Origin: Acidobacteriota bacterium
Lineage (GTDB): Bacteria > Acidobacteriota > UBA6911 > RPQK01 > JADFOI01
NCBI GenBank assembly: GCA_022562935.1
Contig: JADFOI010000007.1
Span: 1 to 49,286, forward strand
Reading direction: 5' to 3'
DNA length: 49,286 nt
The position numbers were made by a program, and so were the translations under genes. The notes under the pieces are model-generated. The model searched no databases. It was given only the letters and a program-made list of their open reading frames with translations, and was not told the origin of the DNA. Below, one piece after another: positions 8,863-17,343 of the stretch (positions are counted from its first letter, which is position 1; every line of letters starts with the position of its first letter).

Positions 8863-10521
8863 CTAGTCTGTCCGACCCGTGTGGGTTTTTCCCCATTCGG
8901 CTCTCAGTGAACCCAGCGTCTCGCCTTCGCCCACCTCGACCCGGGTACCTTTGAGTGTTTCTTCCAGTTGAAGGTAGTCGCCTGCTACGGCCCTTTGGGC
9001 CTCTTTTTCCAAGTCATCCGGCCAATACCCGAGTCCATAGCCGTGCCAGGGTTCCTTCGGCTTGAGCTCAGGCAGACCCAATTCCTCCCAGATGACTCTT
9101 GCCCGTTCCATATACTTCTTTCGGGGAAGGGAGAGGGGAGGAAAATCGGACTTCCGTGTGGCATCGATGAGCAGAGAGGATTCCTCACTGTCATAACGGC
9201 TCCCGGGATAGTTGATGACCATGCCGATGGGGGTCGCACCAAAGGGCCGATTGCCCACAATCTTGGTATCCTGGTGAGGCTGGGAGCGATGGGTGATCGC
9301 CCAAAGCACGGCAACAGCATCAGACGGGTTAATGTCCTCATCCACCGTGACCACCAGTTTCCCCACACGATCTCCGTAATCCAATATGGCCTGCATGACT
9401 TCCCAGGGCTCCTGGTGATCCTTCTTTTTCATCCGCACCACCACATAGGGCCGCAGGTTCACCAGCGCCTCGGTCAGCGAAACCTCCAGCACACTGGAAA
9501 AGCCTTTGTTCTGAAGGTAGCGGTAGATCAGGGTGGACATCCCCATGGCTTTGATCTTGGAACTCTCGCTGGGTGTGACCTGGCTAATGATCGACACCCA
9601 AACAGGATTTTTTCTGTGGGTCACGCAGGTCAGTTCAAAGACAGGGCTCAGCGTTCGGGGATCCACAACCCCCATCGACTCTCCGAAGGGGCCTTCCTCC
9701 TCCAGGTAAGAGGTGGGGATGATGCCTTCAAAAACAATCTCAGAACTGGCAGGAACCTCCAGATCGACGGTCTGGCACTTGACCAACTGAATCGGCTCGC
9801 CGATCAGACCGCCCGCCAGAGTCAGTTCGTCCATGGTTGGAGGAACCTTCTGCGTGGCGGCATAGGAAACAGCGGGCAAGGCTCCAATCGCCACGGCCAC
9901 TTCAAGAGGCTTTCCCAGTTGCCTGCATTTTTCCCAGTGGCTGGATAGATCCTGGGGTGTACCGATCATCAGTCCACTGAGGCCCGGGCCTCGGATCAGG
10001 CCACGATAATTACCAACGTTGCGCTGTCCTGTTTCCGGATCCTTGGTGATCCAGTGACCCCCGGTGATGTAGGGGCCGTTATCGAAGCCTGGAGTCGAAA
10101 TGGGGATCGGAAACTCGGTGAAGCCACCGTGACTGAGGAGGTCTGAACCGGTGTGAATTTCTTCCTGGACGGGACCGCTATTGACCAGCTCAGGCTCTAT
10201 AGGATGGTCCATGGCGTGCAGCCACAGGTCGGTAATCTCATCCGGCTTGCACTTCACTCCCAGGCAGTAGATATCAGCGGAACCGGCAAGGCCACCGACC
10301 AGAACAGAACCCCGGTACTTTTTGTTTTTCGAATCGGTGACGTTCTCAAACAAAAAAGCCTTCCGATCCTTTTCCTCCAAGCCTCTGAACTGCCAGCGAA
10401 CCAGTGGGTGAAGCTCTGTATCCTTGTTAATCTCCTTCTGGATGCGCACGAGTTTGTCCGTGTCCTCAAGTACTTGAATAAATTCTCTTAAATCTTTGTA
10501 GTAACTTCGTTCTGGTTTCAT
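8863..10521 (-). CDS. UbiD-family prenylated-FMN decarboxylase
   Basis: This is a non-oxidative decarboxylase of the UbiD family, which uses prenylated FMN made by UbiX. It has 552 residues, slightly longer than E. coli UbiD. Family marks are FPIPISTPGFDNGPYITGG near the first third, EVAVAIGALPAVSYAA, and the EEEGPFGESMG stretch that carries conserved glutamates. A role in quinone synthesis or in aromatic-acid turnover cannot be separated from sequence alone, and no ubiX or other quinone gene is in the window. It lies 48 nt downstream of gcvT on the same strand and has its own -10-like box, so it may be transcribed separately. Confidence 0.9.
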   Translation of the reverse strand: MKPERSYYKDLREFIQVLEDTDKLVRIQKEINKDTELHPLVRWQFRGLEEKDRKAFLFENVTDSKNKKYRGSVLVGGLAGSADIYCLGVKCKPDEITDLWLHAMDHPIEPELVNSGPVQEEIHTGSDLLSHGGFTEFPIPISTPGFDNGPYITGGHWITKDPETGQRNVGNYRGLIRGPGLSGLMIGTPQDLSSHWEKCRQLGKPLEVAVAIGALPAVSYAATQKVPPTMDELTLAGGLIGEPIQLVKCQTVDLEVPASSEIVFEGIIPTSYLEEEGPFGESMGVVDPRTLSPVFELTCVTHRKNPVWVSIISQVTPSESSKIKAMGMSTLIYRYLQNKGFSSVLEVSLTEALVNLRPYVVVRMKKKDHQEPWEVMQAILDYGDRVGKLVVTVDEDINPSDAVAVLWAITHRSQPHQDTKIVGNRPFGATPIGMVINYPGSRYDSEESSLLIDATRKSDFPPLSLPRKKYMERARVIWEELGLPELKPKEPWHGYGLGYWPDDLEKEAQRAVAGDYLQLEETLKGTRVEVGEGETLGSLRAEWGKTHTGRTD

Positions 10522-10530
10522 AGTGAGGAT

Positions 10531-10536
10531 ATTCTA
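10531..10536 (-). promoter_or_regulatory. -10-like box TAGAAT 9 nt before the ubiD-family start
   Basis: The minus strand reads TAGAATATCCTCACTATG. The box ends 9 nt before the ATG at 10521, predicting a transcript starting about 3 nt before the start codon. No Shine-Dalgarno is visible. Confidence 0.4.
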
Positions 10537-10569
10537 GCCTCAACCGTTCAGAAATGCGAAGCGGGCGGC

Positions 10570-11655
10570 TTACCGAGTATAAAAAGGCGTTTCGACGACC
10601 TTGGCTTGAACTCGTTTGCCGCGAATCTCCACCTCCAGCGGCTGACCGATCCTGGCATATTGGATGGGGAGATAAACCAACCCCACACTCTTTTTCAGAG
10701 AAGGAGCAAAGCTGCCGCTGGTCACCTGGCCCACCTCAGTTCCATCCACAATGACCGGGTAGTGATCGCGGGCGATTCCTCGCCCTACCATCTCAAAACC
10801 GGCCAGCTTGCGCTGCTTCCCTTCTTCCTTGAGCTTTTCCAGAGAATCGTGTCCGATGAACTCTCCTTTACCCAGTCGGACAATCCAGCCCAGGCCCGCC
10901 TCCCAGGGAGTGGTGGTCTCGTCGATTTCGTGTCCATAAAGGCAGTAGGCCACTTCCAATCGCAGCGTGTTGCGTGCCGCTAGCCCCGCCGCCATGATTC
11001 CAAAGGGCTTTCCCACCTGAAACAGTCGCTCCCAGATGGAGGGAGCTTCCTCTACGGGGATGTAGATCTCAAAGCCATTCTCCCCCGTGTAACCTGTCCT
11101 CGAGATCAGGCACCGAGTGCCGTTCACGTTTCCAAAAGTGAACCCGTAGTATTGGATCGAGGAGAGGTCCAGGTCGGTGAGTTCCTGAAGCACAGCTTCG
11201 GCCTTGGGCCCCTGGATGGCCAGCTGGACATAGGAATCACTGTTGTCGAGGATGTCTACTCTCCCCTCCTTTTTTGATTTGACCCATTGATAGTCCTTCT
11301 CCCTGTTGGCCGCGTTGACGCAGACAAAAATGTGCTGGTCACTGATGCGGTAAACCACGATGTCGTCAATGAAGGTTCCCTGAGGATAAAGGAAAGCGGA
11401 GTACTGGGCCTGCCCGTCAGACAGCCGGGAGACATCATTACTGGTTACCTTTTGAGCCATGGCAAGAGCGCCCGGGCCAATAAATTCAATCTCGCCCATG
11501 TGGCTGACGTCAAAGATCCCAACCCTCTCCCGGACTGCAAAATGTTCCTTGAGGGCACTGCCATAGTGCACGGGCATCTCCCAGCCCGCGAAATCCACCA
11601 TCCGCGCACCATATTCTTTGTGAAGGGCATTCAAAGGCGTTTTCTTCAAGGTCAT
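10570..11655 (-). CDS. gcvT: Glycine cleavage system T protein (aminomethyltransferase)
   Basis: It transfers the methylene group from aminomethyl-lipoyl-GcvH to tetrahydrofolate and releases ammonia. It has 361 residues from the ATG at 11655, normal for GcvT. The N-terminus (TPLNALHKEYGARMVDFAGWEMPVHYG), the folate-domain RTGYTGENGFEIY and the C-terminal barrel are all typical. The frame can be extended to a TTG at 11667, but the ATG aligns better with the family start. It sits about 7 kb upstream of gcvH, separated by unrelated genes in both orientations, so the system is split over two transcription units. It diverges from the TonB-C-like gene; a CTATAG sequence at 11681-11686 could act as a -10 in both directions. 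Confidence 0.96.
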   Translation of the reverse strand: MTLKKTPLNALHKEYGARMVDFAGWEMPVHYGSALKEHFAVRERVGIFDVSHMGEIEFIGPGALAMAQKVTSNDVSRLSDGQAQYSAFLYPQGTFIDDIVVYRISDQHIFVCVNAANREKDYQWVKSKKEGRVDILDNSDSYVQLAIQGPKAEAVLQELTDLDLSSIQYYGFTFGNVNGTRCLISRTGYTGENGFEIYIPVEEAPSIWERLFQVGKPFGIMAAGLAARNTLRLEVAYCLYGHEIDETTTPWEAGLGWIVRLGKGEFIGHDSLEKLKEEGKQRKLAGFEMVGRGIARDHYPVIVDGTEVGQVTSGSFAPSLKKSVGLVYLPIQYARIGQPLEVEIRGKRVQAKVVETPFYTR

Positions 11656-11720
11656 GGAACCAGTCAAAGGGTAAGTCCTGCTATAGTTGTGTCCAGCTCA
11701 ACGGCGAAAGGAAGAAAGCA

Positions 11721-12611
11721 ATGACCAGGTGGCTGGACGCGACAAAGATGACCCTGACGGTGATGATTTATCTGGCCGCATCATGTTTTGCCGCCGGACA
11801 GGCGGCTTCCGGAACGCGCCACTATTTCTTTCTCTCCGATCAGCGCATCATTACGGTCGAACTGATCAATGAACAAAAATCAATCTTAAACTATATTAAT
11901 CTTGGCGACTCGTTCGAGATTATTCAAGCACCGGGGCTTCTTATTTTAGATGCAGAGGGTCGCCCTTACCATGGACATGTCTTCGAAGTCGAGGATGCCG
12001 CCCATCCCAGCGACCGGTTCAAGGTGACAGAACTCGTTCAGCCCGATCGCTTTGTCGGCTACAACATCTGGGGAAATTATCGTTTTCAGGCAGCCCCGGA
12101 AAAGGTGTTCTTGAAGGTCGGCTCGCGCATCGTGGAACTGGAGCCCGTTTCCAAAAGTGATTTCAATTTGCTGGCCTCCAAAATCGGAAATCTGGATCTC
12201 GTCATGGAAAATGGAAAGCAGATGGTTTTAATGGCGGGTTTTCGTCAAGGGTACGGAACGATTTACGGGAGCGGTGCAGCGGAGGTGCAGCAAATCGAAA
12301 TTCATTTTCCCGATCTCGAGATTGTGGCTCCTGTGCACCTTCAGGGTGCGCAGCCGGAGCTTCCTTCCTCCTTCGCCCATTTACCCGACCCGGTTGTCGT
12401 CGAGTTGAGCGCTCGGGTGAGCCGCTCGGGAGCGCTGTCCGATATCGAGGTCGTGAATGGTATCGCTCCCCGCCTCGACCAGCTTGCCCGGGAGACGGCG
12501 CGAAACACCTGGCGCTTCCTGCCTGCTATTTCCAAGGGAAAGGTTGCCGACATCCAGCTGACCTTCAATGTGGTCTTCCGCAGAGGTGCGCCGGAGCGCC
12601 CGCGGAGGTAG
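11721..12611 (+). CDS. Exported protein with a TonB C-terminal-like domain
   Basis: This is a 296-residue protein with an N-terminal signal peptide (MIYLAASCFAAGQAAS). Residues about 225-290 look like a TonB C-terminal fold: VVELSARVSRSGALSDIEVVNG followed by ARETARNTWRFLPAISKGK and a strand. There is no N-terminal membrane anchor or proline-rich spacer, so it is not a normal TonB energy transducer. In Acidobacteria such domains are often attached to exported proteins of unknown role. The central part (about 30-215) is beta-rich and unrecognised. An AAAGGA ribosome site (11707-11712) precedes the ATG. Confidence 0.65.
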   Translation: MTRWLDATKMTLTVMIYLAASCFAAGQAASGTRHYFFLSDQRIITVELINEQKSILNYINLGDSFEIIQAPGLLILDAEGRPYHGHVFEVEDAAHPSDRFKVTELVQPDRFVGYNIWGNYRFQAAPEKVFLKVGSRIVELEPVSKSDFNLLASKIGNLDLVMENGKQMVLMAGFRQGYGTIYGSGAAEVQQIEIHFPDLEIVAPVHLQGAQPELPSSFAHLPDPVVVELSARVSRSGALSDIEVVNGIAPRLDQLARETARNTWRFLPAISKGKVADIQLTFNVVFRRGAPERPRR

Positions 12612-12612
12612 G

Positions 12613-12682
12613 GGTGCCGGTCTCGACATCTTGTACACACCGGCACCTCCGGAATGTGGGAGGCACACGTGCCTCCCACATT
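12613..12682. terminator. Two strong hairpins in the convergent gap after the TonB-C-like gene
   Basis: The first hairpin pairs GGTGCCGGT (12613-12621) with ACCGGCACC (12639-12647). The second is nearly a perfect palindrome: AATGTGGGAGGCAC (12653-12666) pairs with GTGCCTCCCACATT (12669-12682) with only AC between the arms. A third inverted repeat, CCCCCC (12787-12792) with GGGGGG (12807-12812), abuts the hemD stop. None is followed by a T-run, so these are bidirectional stem-loops or a repeat element rather than textbook Rho-independent terminators. The 200-nt gap holds no convincing gene. Confidence 0.5.
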
Positions 12683-12812
12683 CAACTTAGCCCCAAGTTT
12701 TTTGCAAGTAGCGAGAGTCCTGGCAGAGATAGCAGGGACCATAGGCATGAGAAAGGGACCTTGCGGAGATTGTGGTTTGCGTCATACCCCCCTGCGCCCA
12801 GAAGATGGGGGG

Positions 12813-13607
12813 CTAGGCGGGGAGTTGCTGAAAGTATCGCTCGATGGCACGGACCAGATCGGGGACGGAAGATCTCTCGGCTTGAACCACAATGTTTAAT
12901 CCATGCTCCCGGGCCGTGGCTGCGGTGATGGGTCCGATCACGGCGCAGCGAAACTGTCGGACATCTTCTACCTCTTCGGCGAGGGTGGCAAAGTTGCTCA
13001 CTGTTGAGGAACTCGTGAAGGTGATCAGGTCGGGAGGTTGACTCTTGAACAGCTGGGTTAGCTTGGCGCGGCTCTCCATGGGCACAACCGTGTCATAGAC
13101 TTCAATCAAGTTCACCTCGGCCCCCTGCTCTCGAAGTGTTTTCGGGAGAAGCTCACGGGCCCGGCTGGCCCGGGGCAGGAGGATGCGCAAGCCTTCGATC
13201 CGGCCGCCATTGAAGTCCACGAAGTCCTTGAGGATGCCCTCGGCCTGATAGAGCTCTGGAACCAGGTCAACGGCATATCCGTAGCTTTTGACCTTGTCCG
13301 CAGTGGCAGGTCCAATGGTGCAGATCTTGGGTAACGGGGAGTCTCCCTTTGGAGCAGGCAATTTCCCCAAAGCCTCGGCTCGATCCATAAAAATCTCTAC
13401 CGCATTGGCACTGGTGAACATCAGCCAGTCGCAGCTTTTCAGCGCCTCAACGGCGTGGTCCAGTTCCTGATCGGGACGAGGCCGAATTTCAATGGTGGGC
13501 AGGTGTAGGACTCGAGCACCCGCTTCCTCGAGAAGATGCTGAAACACAGGAGCCTGACCCTGGGCTCGGGTAATGAGAATGGTGCGATGGTGCAAGGATA
13601 GACTCAT
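12813..13607 (-). CDS. hemD: Uroporphyrinogen-III synthase
   Basis: It cyclises and inverts ring D of hydroxymethylbilane to give uroporphyrinogen III. It has 264 residues. The family is poorly conserved, but the two-domain pattern is present: ILITRAQGQAPVF at the N-terminus, CDWLMFTSANAVEIF near residue 60-75, ICTIGPATADKVKSYG in the middle and DLITFTSSSTVSNF followed by AVIGPITAATAREHGL near the end. It overlaps hemC by 4 nt (ATGA) and closes the ccsA-hemA-hemC-hemD operon. The assignment rests on both motifs and context. Confidence 0.93.
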   Translation of the reverse strand: MSLSLHHRTILITRAQGQAPVFQHLLEEAGARVLHLPTIEIRPRPDQELDHAVEALKSCDWLMFTSANAVEIFMDRAEALGKLPAPKGDSPLPKICTIGPATADKVKSYGYAVDLVPELYQAEGILKDFVDFNGGRIEGLRILLPRASRARELLPKTLREQGAEVNLIEVYDTVVPMESRAKLTQLFKSQPPDLITFTSSSTVSNFATLAEEVEDVRQFRCAVIGPITAATAREHGLNIVVQAERSSVPDLVRAIERYFQQLPA

Positions 13608-14548
13608 GGCTGGTACTGAACGCTGGACTCTTCAAGCATTTTGTCCCCACCGTGAGCCAGGAGGTAACGGGCGGCCTCCAGGGCGAGTTCGTCCAGCTCC
13701 TGGGGTTTGCCCTGGGAGGAGGTTCTGGCCACTTGCAGGCTGCGAGGCCCGGCCACAAAAGCCGTGAAAGTGGCCTTGTCTTCTGAAATGGAAGCGTGGG
13801 CTCCCATGGGGACATCGCACCCGCCTCCCATTTTTTCTAGAAATCGTCTCTCGGCGAACGTACAGTTATGGGTGGCAGGGTCGTCCACCGGTTCCACAAT
13901 TTGGCGGGTGCTGTCGTCATCTGTTCGGATTTCTATGGCCAGGGCACCCTGACCGATGGCAGGAACCATTTCCTCCACCGGGAAGAGATAGGCGATCTTG
14001 TCGTGAAGTCCCAGCCGGTTCAAGCCGGCCGCCGCCAGGATGATCCCGTCCAGATTCTCTTGTTGAATTTTCTTGATGCGGGTGTCCACGTTGCCTCTTA
14101 GGGGAGAGATCACCAGGTCGGGACGCAGCAGTTGCAGTTGCACTCGACGGCGAAGGGAACCGGTACCCAGTTTGGCCTGTTGGGGCAGCGCCTGAAGGGA
14201 ATGAATCGCAGGAGATGCCGTCACCAGCGCGTCGCGTGCATCCTCCCTGGGTAAAATGGCCGCCAGGGTCAATCCTTCAGGCGTTTGGGTGGGAAGATCC
14301 TTGAGACTGTGGACCGCCAGATCGATCTGGTGCTGTAAAAGGGCTTCTTCGATCTCTTTGACAAACAATCCTTTGACGCTGGTTGCCAGTTTCGAGAGGT
14401 CGGCCTGGGGTGTCTTATCCCCCGTTGTACGGATGATCTGGATACTGGACTCAAGATCGGGATGGTATTTTTGGAGGGCCTCTTGAAGAAGTTCGGATTG
14501 CCTGAGCGCCAACTGGCTGCCCCGGGATCCGATGACGAGTTTCCTCAT
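13604..14548 (-). CDS. hemC: Porphobilinogen deaminase (hydroxymethylbilane synthase)
   Basis: It polymerises four porphobilinogens into hydroxymethylbilane. It has 314 residues, the usual length. The dipyrromethane cofactor cysteine is C244 in FLEKMGGGCDVPMGAHA. The N-terminal IGSRGSQLALRQSE, DLAVHSLKDLP (about 76-86) and LGTGSLRRRVQL (127-138) carry the conserved substrate-binding residues. Four-nt overlaps with both hemA and hemD indicate one translationally coupled operon. Confidence 0.98.
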   Translation of the reverse strand: MRKLVIGSRGSQLALRQSELLQEALQKYHPDLESSIQIIRTTGDKTPQADLSKLATSVKGLFVKEIEEALLQHQIDLAVHSLKDLPTQTPEGLTLAAILPREDARDALVTASPAIHSLQALPQQAKLGTGSLRRRVQLQLLRPDLVISPLRGNVDTRIKKIQQENLDGIILAAAGLNRLGLHDKIAYLFPVEEMVPAIGQGALAIEIRTDDDSTRQIVEPVDDPATHNCTFAERRFLEKMGGGCDVPMGAHASISEDKATFTAFVAGPRSLQVARTSSQGKPQELDELALEAARYLLAHGGDKMLEESSVQYQP

Positions 14549-15813
14549 GAGTCTTTGTCCAGGCGGAAGATTTTTCGGATCAGTTGGATCTTGTGAAGAC
14601 GACGAGTGGGATCTTTATCGGCTTGTCGGATCTCCGTGATGAAGGGGTGGGCAATCTTGCGGGCAGTGCTTCGAAGAGCCTTTTCCAGCCGTTCGTATTC
14701 CTGGGGGTCCAGATTTTTGTGGTTGCTCCTCAGCTCCTCCAGACAGATTTCCTCAATTCGGTGCTTCAGAGAACGGATCAGAGGCCCGGCACTGCGGGTG
14801 CTGAGTTGGTTCATGTAGTTGACGGTTTCCTTATCCACAATCTCTTCCGCAATCTCCGCTTCTGCGCATCTTTGGCGGATGTTGGCGTCAATGACCGATT
14901 GCAGATCGTCGACGTCGTAGAGAAAGACATTGTCCAGCTCGTTGATCTGGGGGTCGACATTGCGAGGAACGGAGATATCGATGATGAACAGCGGACGATA
15001 TCGTCGCTTTTTGATGATGGCCTCAATCAGGGTCTTGTCCAGCAGCAGGGAAGTGGAGCCGGTGCACACCAGGGCGATGTCCGCCCGGATCAGGTAGGTC
15101 TCGAGATCTTCGAAGGGAACTGCCGTGGCCAGTAATTGGGCGGCCAGTTCCTGGCCGCGCTTGGGTGTACGGTTGATGACAAAGATCTGGCTGATGCCTG
15201 AGTCGAGAAGGTTGCGCGCAGCCAGTTCACCCATTTCCCCTGCTCCCAGAAGAAGAGTCGTCTTGCCTTTGAGATCCCCAAAGATCTTTCGGGCCAGTTC
15301 CACGGCAACGGAGCTGATGGATACGGCAGACGCTCCAATCTGAGTCGAGCTTCTTACCTTTTTGGCCACGAAAAAAGCCCGGGGGATCAAGTCCTTGAGA
15401 TAAGTTCCTACGCTTCCCGCCTGGCAGGCCTCGGCATAAGCCTGTTTCACCTGGGCCAGGATCTGGGGCTCTCCCACCACCATGGAATCCAGGCTGCTGG
15501 TCACTCGAAAAACATGCCGTACGGCGTCACCTCGCAGATAACTGTAAAGAAAGTCCTCGAGGAATGGGGGCTTCAGGGCATGATAGGAGTAGAGAAAATC
15601 CTTCACCGATTGGACGACCTGGGCCTGGCTTTTCTGTCCGTGGGCGAGGATTTCCACTCGATTACAGGTGGATAGAATCATTCCTTCCAGCAGATCAGAA
15701 TCCCTTTGCAGACGCTTGAGGGCGGGCTGTAGATGCTCCTCAGCGAAGGCGATCCGCTCCCGTACCTCCACGGGTGCCGTTTTATGGTTGAGTCCGACTA
15801 GAACAAGATCCAT
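14545..15813 (-). CDS. hemA: Glutamyl-tRNA reductase
   Basis: It reduces glutamyl-tRNA to glutamate-1-semialdehyde with NADPH, the first step of C5-pathway tetrapyrrole synthesis. The start is placed at the ATG at 15813 (MDLVLVGLNHKTAPVEVRE), giving 422 residues; the frame is open further but the family begins here. The catalytic cysteine is C50 in LSTCNRVEI. The nucleotide-binding loop LLLGAGEMGELAA and the C-terminal dimerisation helix are present. The ccsA stop and hemA start share a base (TAATG), so translation is coupled. hemB and hemL are not in the window. Confidence 0.97.
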   Translation of the reverse strand: MDLVLVGLNHKTAPVEVRERIAFAEEHLQPALKRLQRDSDLLEGMILSTCNRVEILAHGQKSQAQVVQSVKDFLYSYHALKPPFLEDFLYSYLRGDAVRHVFRVTSSLDSMVVGEPQILAQVKQAYAEACQAGSVGTYLKDLIPRAFFVAKKVRSSTQIGASAVSISSVAVELARKIFGDLKGKTTLLLGAGEMGELAARNLLDSGISQIFVINRTPKRGQELAAQLLATAVPFEDLETYLIRADIALVCTGSTSLLLDKTLIEAIIKKRRYRPLFIIDISVPRNVDPQINELDNVFLYDVDDLQSVIDANIRQRCAEAEIAEEIVDKETVNYMNQLSTRSAGPLIRSLKHRIEEICLEELRSNHKNLDPQEYERLEKALRSTARKIAHPFITEIRQADKDPTRRLHKIQLIRKIFRLDKDS

Positions 15814-16622
15814 TATGGAAAGGAATGCAATCCTCCCAGGTAACGTGCCCCTAAAAAGGTGAAAAGGATGGAAAGAAAACCGATCATGCTGATCAGGGCT
15901 GCGCGCTTCCCGCGCCATCCCGCCGTTAAACGTAGATAGATCAGTACCAGATAGATGACCCAGGTGATGAGCGCCGCGATGACTTTGGGGTCGCTTTGCC
16001 ATCCCCCGACCCAATCCTGCTCGGCCCAAATGACCCCTGCCAAAAGGCCCAAGGTCATAAAGCAGAAGCCGGAAATCAGAAATTTGTAAAACAGGTCATC
16101 CAGAAGCACCAGCGAAGGCAGCCAGTAGTAGAAGGTCTTCGGTTTCTTACCCTTCAGTTCTCGTTCTTGAAAGAGATAAAGAAGACTGGCAATGAAGGTG
16201 ACGAAGAACATTCCATAAGCCAAAAAAAGGCAAATGGTATGCCAGTAAATCCAGGAACTGCTGAAAATTTCAGGAACCGGGGAAGATTTGATGAAAATCG
16301 TTCCCAGCATCAAAACGGTGACCAAAGGGAGCAGGAAAAGTCCAAGGGGCTTAATTCGGTAACGTAAATGGGAGATAAAAAAGCACAGAGAAACCGTCCA
16401 GGCAAAAAATGTAAGTGCCTCTCTCAAGTCGGTCAGCGGAAGGCGCCCCTTTTCCACCGCGCTGTAGATGAGAAAAGCCGAGTGCAGACCGAAACCCACA
16501 CTCACCGAAACAATCGCGATCTGATGGAAGATGTTCTTCTGTTTGGACACAAAGGCCGCCACGCTGTGGAGAAGCCCCAGCACGTAAAAGCCAAAAGCTG
16601 AGTTGAAGAGAAGTATGCCCAC
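15813..16622 (-). CDS. CcsA/HemX-like membrane protein, cytochrome c assembly family
   Basis: This is a polytopic membrane protein of 269 residues with about eight hydrophobic segments. It belongs to the CcmC/CcsA/CcmF haem-handling family: the stretch WAEQDWVGGWQSDPKVIAAL resembles the tryptophan-rich haem motif. In many bacteria a homologue (HemX) precedes hemA and is linked to control of glutamyl-tRNA reductase level or to cytochrome c maturation; which applies here is not known. The start is GTG at 16622, 9 nt downstream of a TATAAT box and without a ribosome site. It is the first gene of the hem operon. Confidence 0.85.
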   Translation of the reverse strand: MGILLFNSAFGFYVLGLLHSVAAFVSKQKNIFHQIAIVSVSVGFGLHSAFLIYSAVEKGRLPLTDLREALTFFAWTVSLCFFISHLRYRIKPLGLFLLPLVTVLMLGTIFIKSSPVPEIFSSSWIYWHTICLFLAYGMFFVTFIASLLYLFQERELKGKKPKTFYYWLPSLVLLDDLFYKFLISGFCFMTLGLLAGVIWAEQDWVGGWQSDPKVIAALITWVIYLVLIYLRLTAGWRGKRAALISMIGFLSILFTFLGARYLGGLHSFP

Positions 16623-16630
16623 GAGACGCC

Positions 16631-16638
16631 CATTATAG
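16631..16638. promoter_or_regulatory. Shared divergent -10 core CATTATAG between ccsA and the site-2 protease
   Basis: On the minus strand this is CTATAATG, with TATAAT ending 9 nt before the GTG of ccsA. On the plus strand it is CATTATAG, with TATAGC ending 7 nt before the TTG at 16647. One near-symmetrical A/T core could therefore fire in both directions and give near-leaderless messages both ways. The same 8-mer is found at 25386-25393 between another divergent pair. Confidence 0.45.
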
Positions 16639-16646
16639 CAGCAGGG

Positions 16647-17324
16647 TTGGGGCCCTGTGGTATCATCGGTCGCGTGAATTTCGGTGGGATTGATCCAATA
16701 GAGCTTCTGATCGTTATTGCAGTTGTTTTATTTTCCTTAAGTATTCACGAGTCTGCCCATGCCTGGACGGCGGATTGGCTCGGGGATGCCACCGGTCGTT
16801 CCTTGGGCCGAGTGACACTGAACCCGCTCGCTCATATCGACCCCATGGGAAGCATTGTTGTCCCGCTCCTGGGCTTCGTCATGGGAGGGTTTATCTTCGG
16901 TTGGGCAAAACCGGTGCCCGTCAATTCTCGTCATCTGAAAAACCCCAAAAGGGATCATATCTTTATTGCAGCAGCTGGTCCCGCCAGTAATGTGGTGGCA
17001 GCGCTGGCCTTTCTGATTGTGTTGAAAGTAATGAATTTCATGGCACCGTCGCTGAGCAGAGGGGATCACGCTCTTTACCCGTTGTTCCTTTTCTGTTCTT
17101 TGGGGTTGTTGCTCAATGTCGTCCTGGCGGTCTTTAACCTTATGCCCATTCCACCCTTGGATGGGAGCTGGGTCCTTTCCGGCCTTTTGCCGCATCATCT
17201 TTCTGTTTTATATGACCGCATCAGGCCTTATGGGTTCATGATTTTGCTTTTGTTGTTGTTTTCCGGGGCTTTGGGAGAAATCATCCGTCCGGTCCAGGGT
17301 TTTGTGTGGAGTCTGGTCCCTTAG
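16647..17324 (+). CDS. Site-2 protease family (M50) membrane metalloprotease
   Basis: This is a polytopic zinc protease of 225 residues that cleaves within the membrane; the substrate is unknown. The zinc motif HESAH is at about H34-H38, and the second motif NLMPIPPLDGSWVL carries the conserved Asp. The short form without a PDZ domain is common in Acidobacteria and is often next to trpS and scpA, as here. Start choice is open: TTG at 16647 lies 7 nt after a -10-like box, while GTG at 16674 is also in frame and family-like. trpS follows after 19 nt. Confidence 0.88.
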   Translation: MGPCGIIGRVNFGGIDPIELLIVIAVVLFSLSIHESAHAWTADWLGDATGRSLGRVTLNPLAHIDPMGSIVVPLLGFVMGGFIFGWAKPVPVNSRHLKNPKRDHIFIAAAGPASNVVAALAFLIVLKVMNFMAPSLSRGDHALYPLFLFCSLGLLLNVVLAVFNLMPIPPLDGSWVLSGLLPHHLSVLYDRIRPYGFMILLLLLFSGALGEIIRPVQGFVWSLVP

Positions 17325-17343
17325 ACAAATTCACGCTTCGACC

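Noticed and set aside
15814-16029. 72-residue N-terminal extension of hemA
   Set aside because: It overlaps the ccsA-like gene in another frame; the conserved glutamyl-tRNA reductase start is the ATG at 15813.
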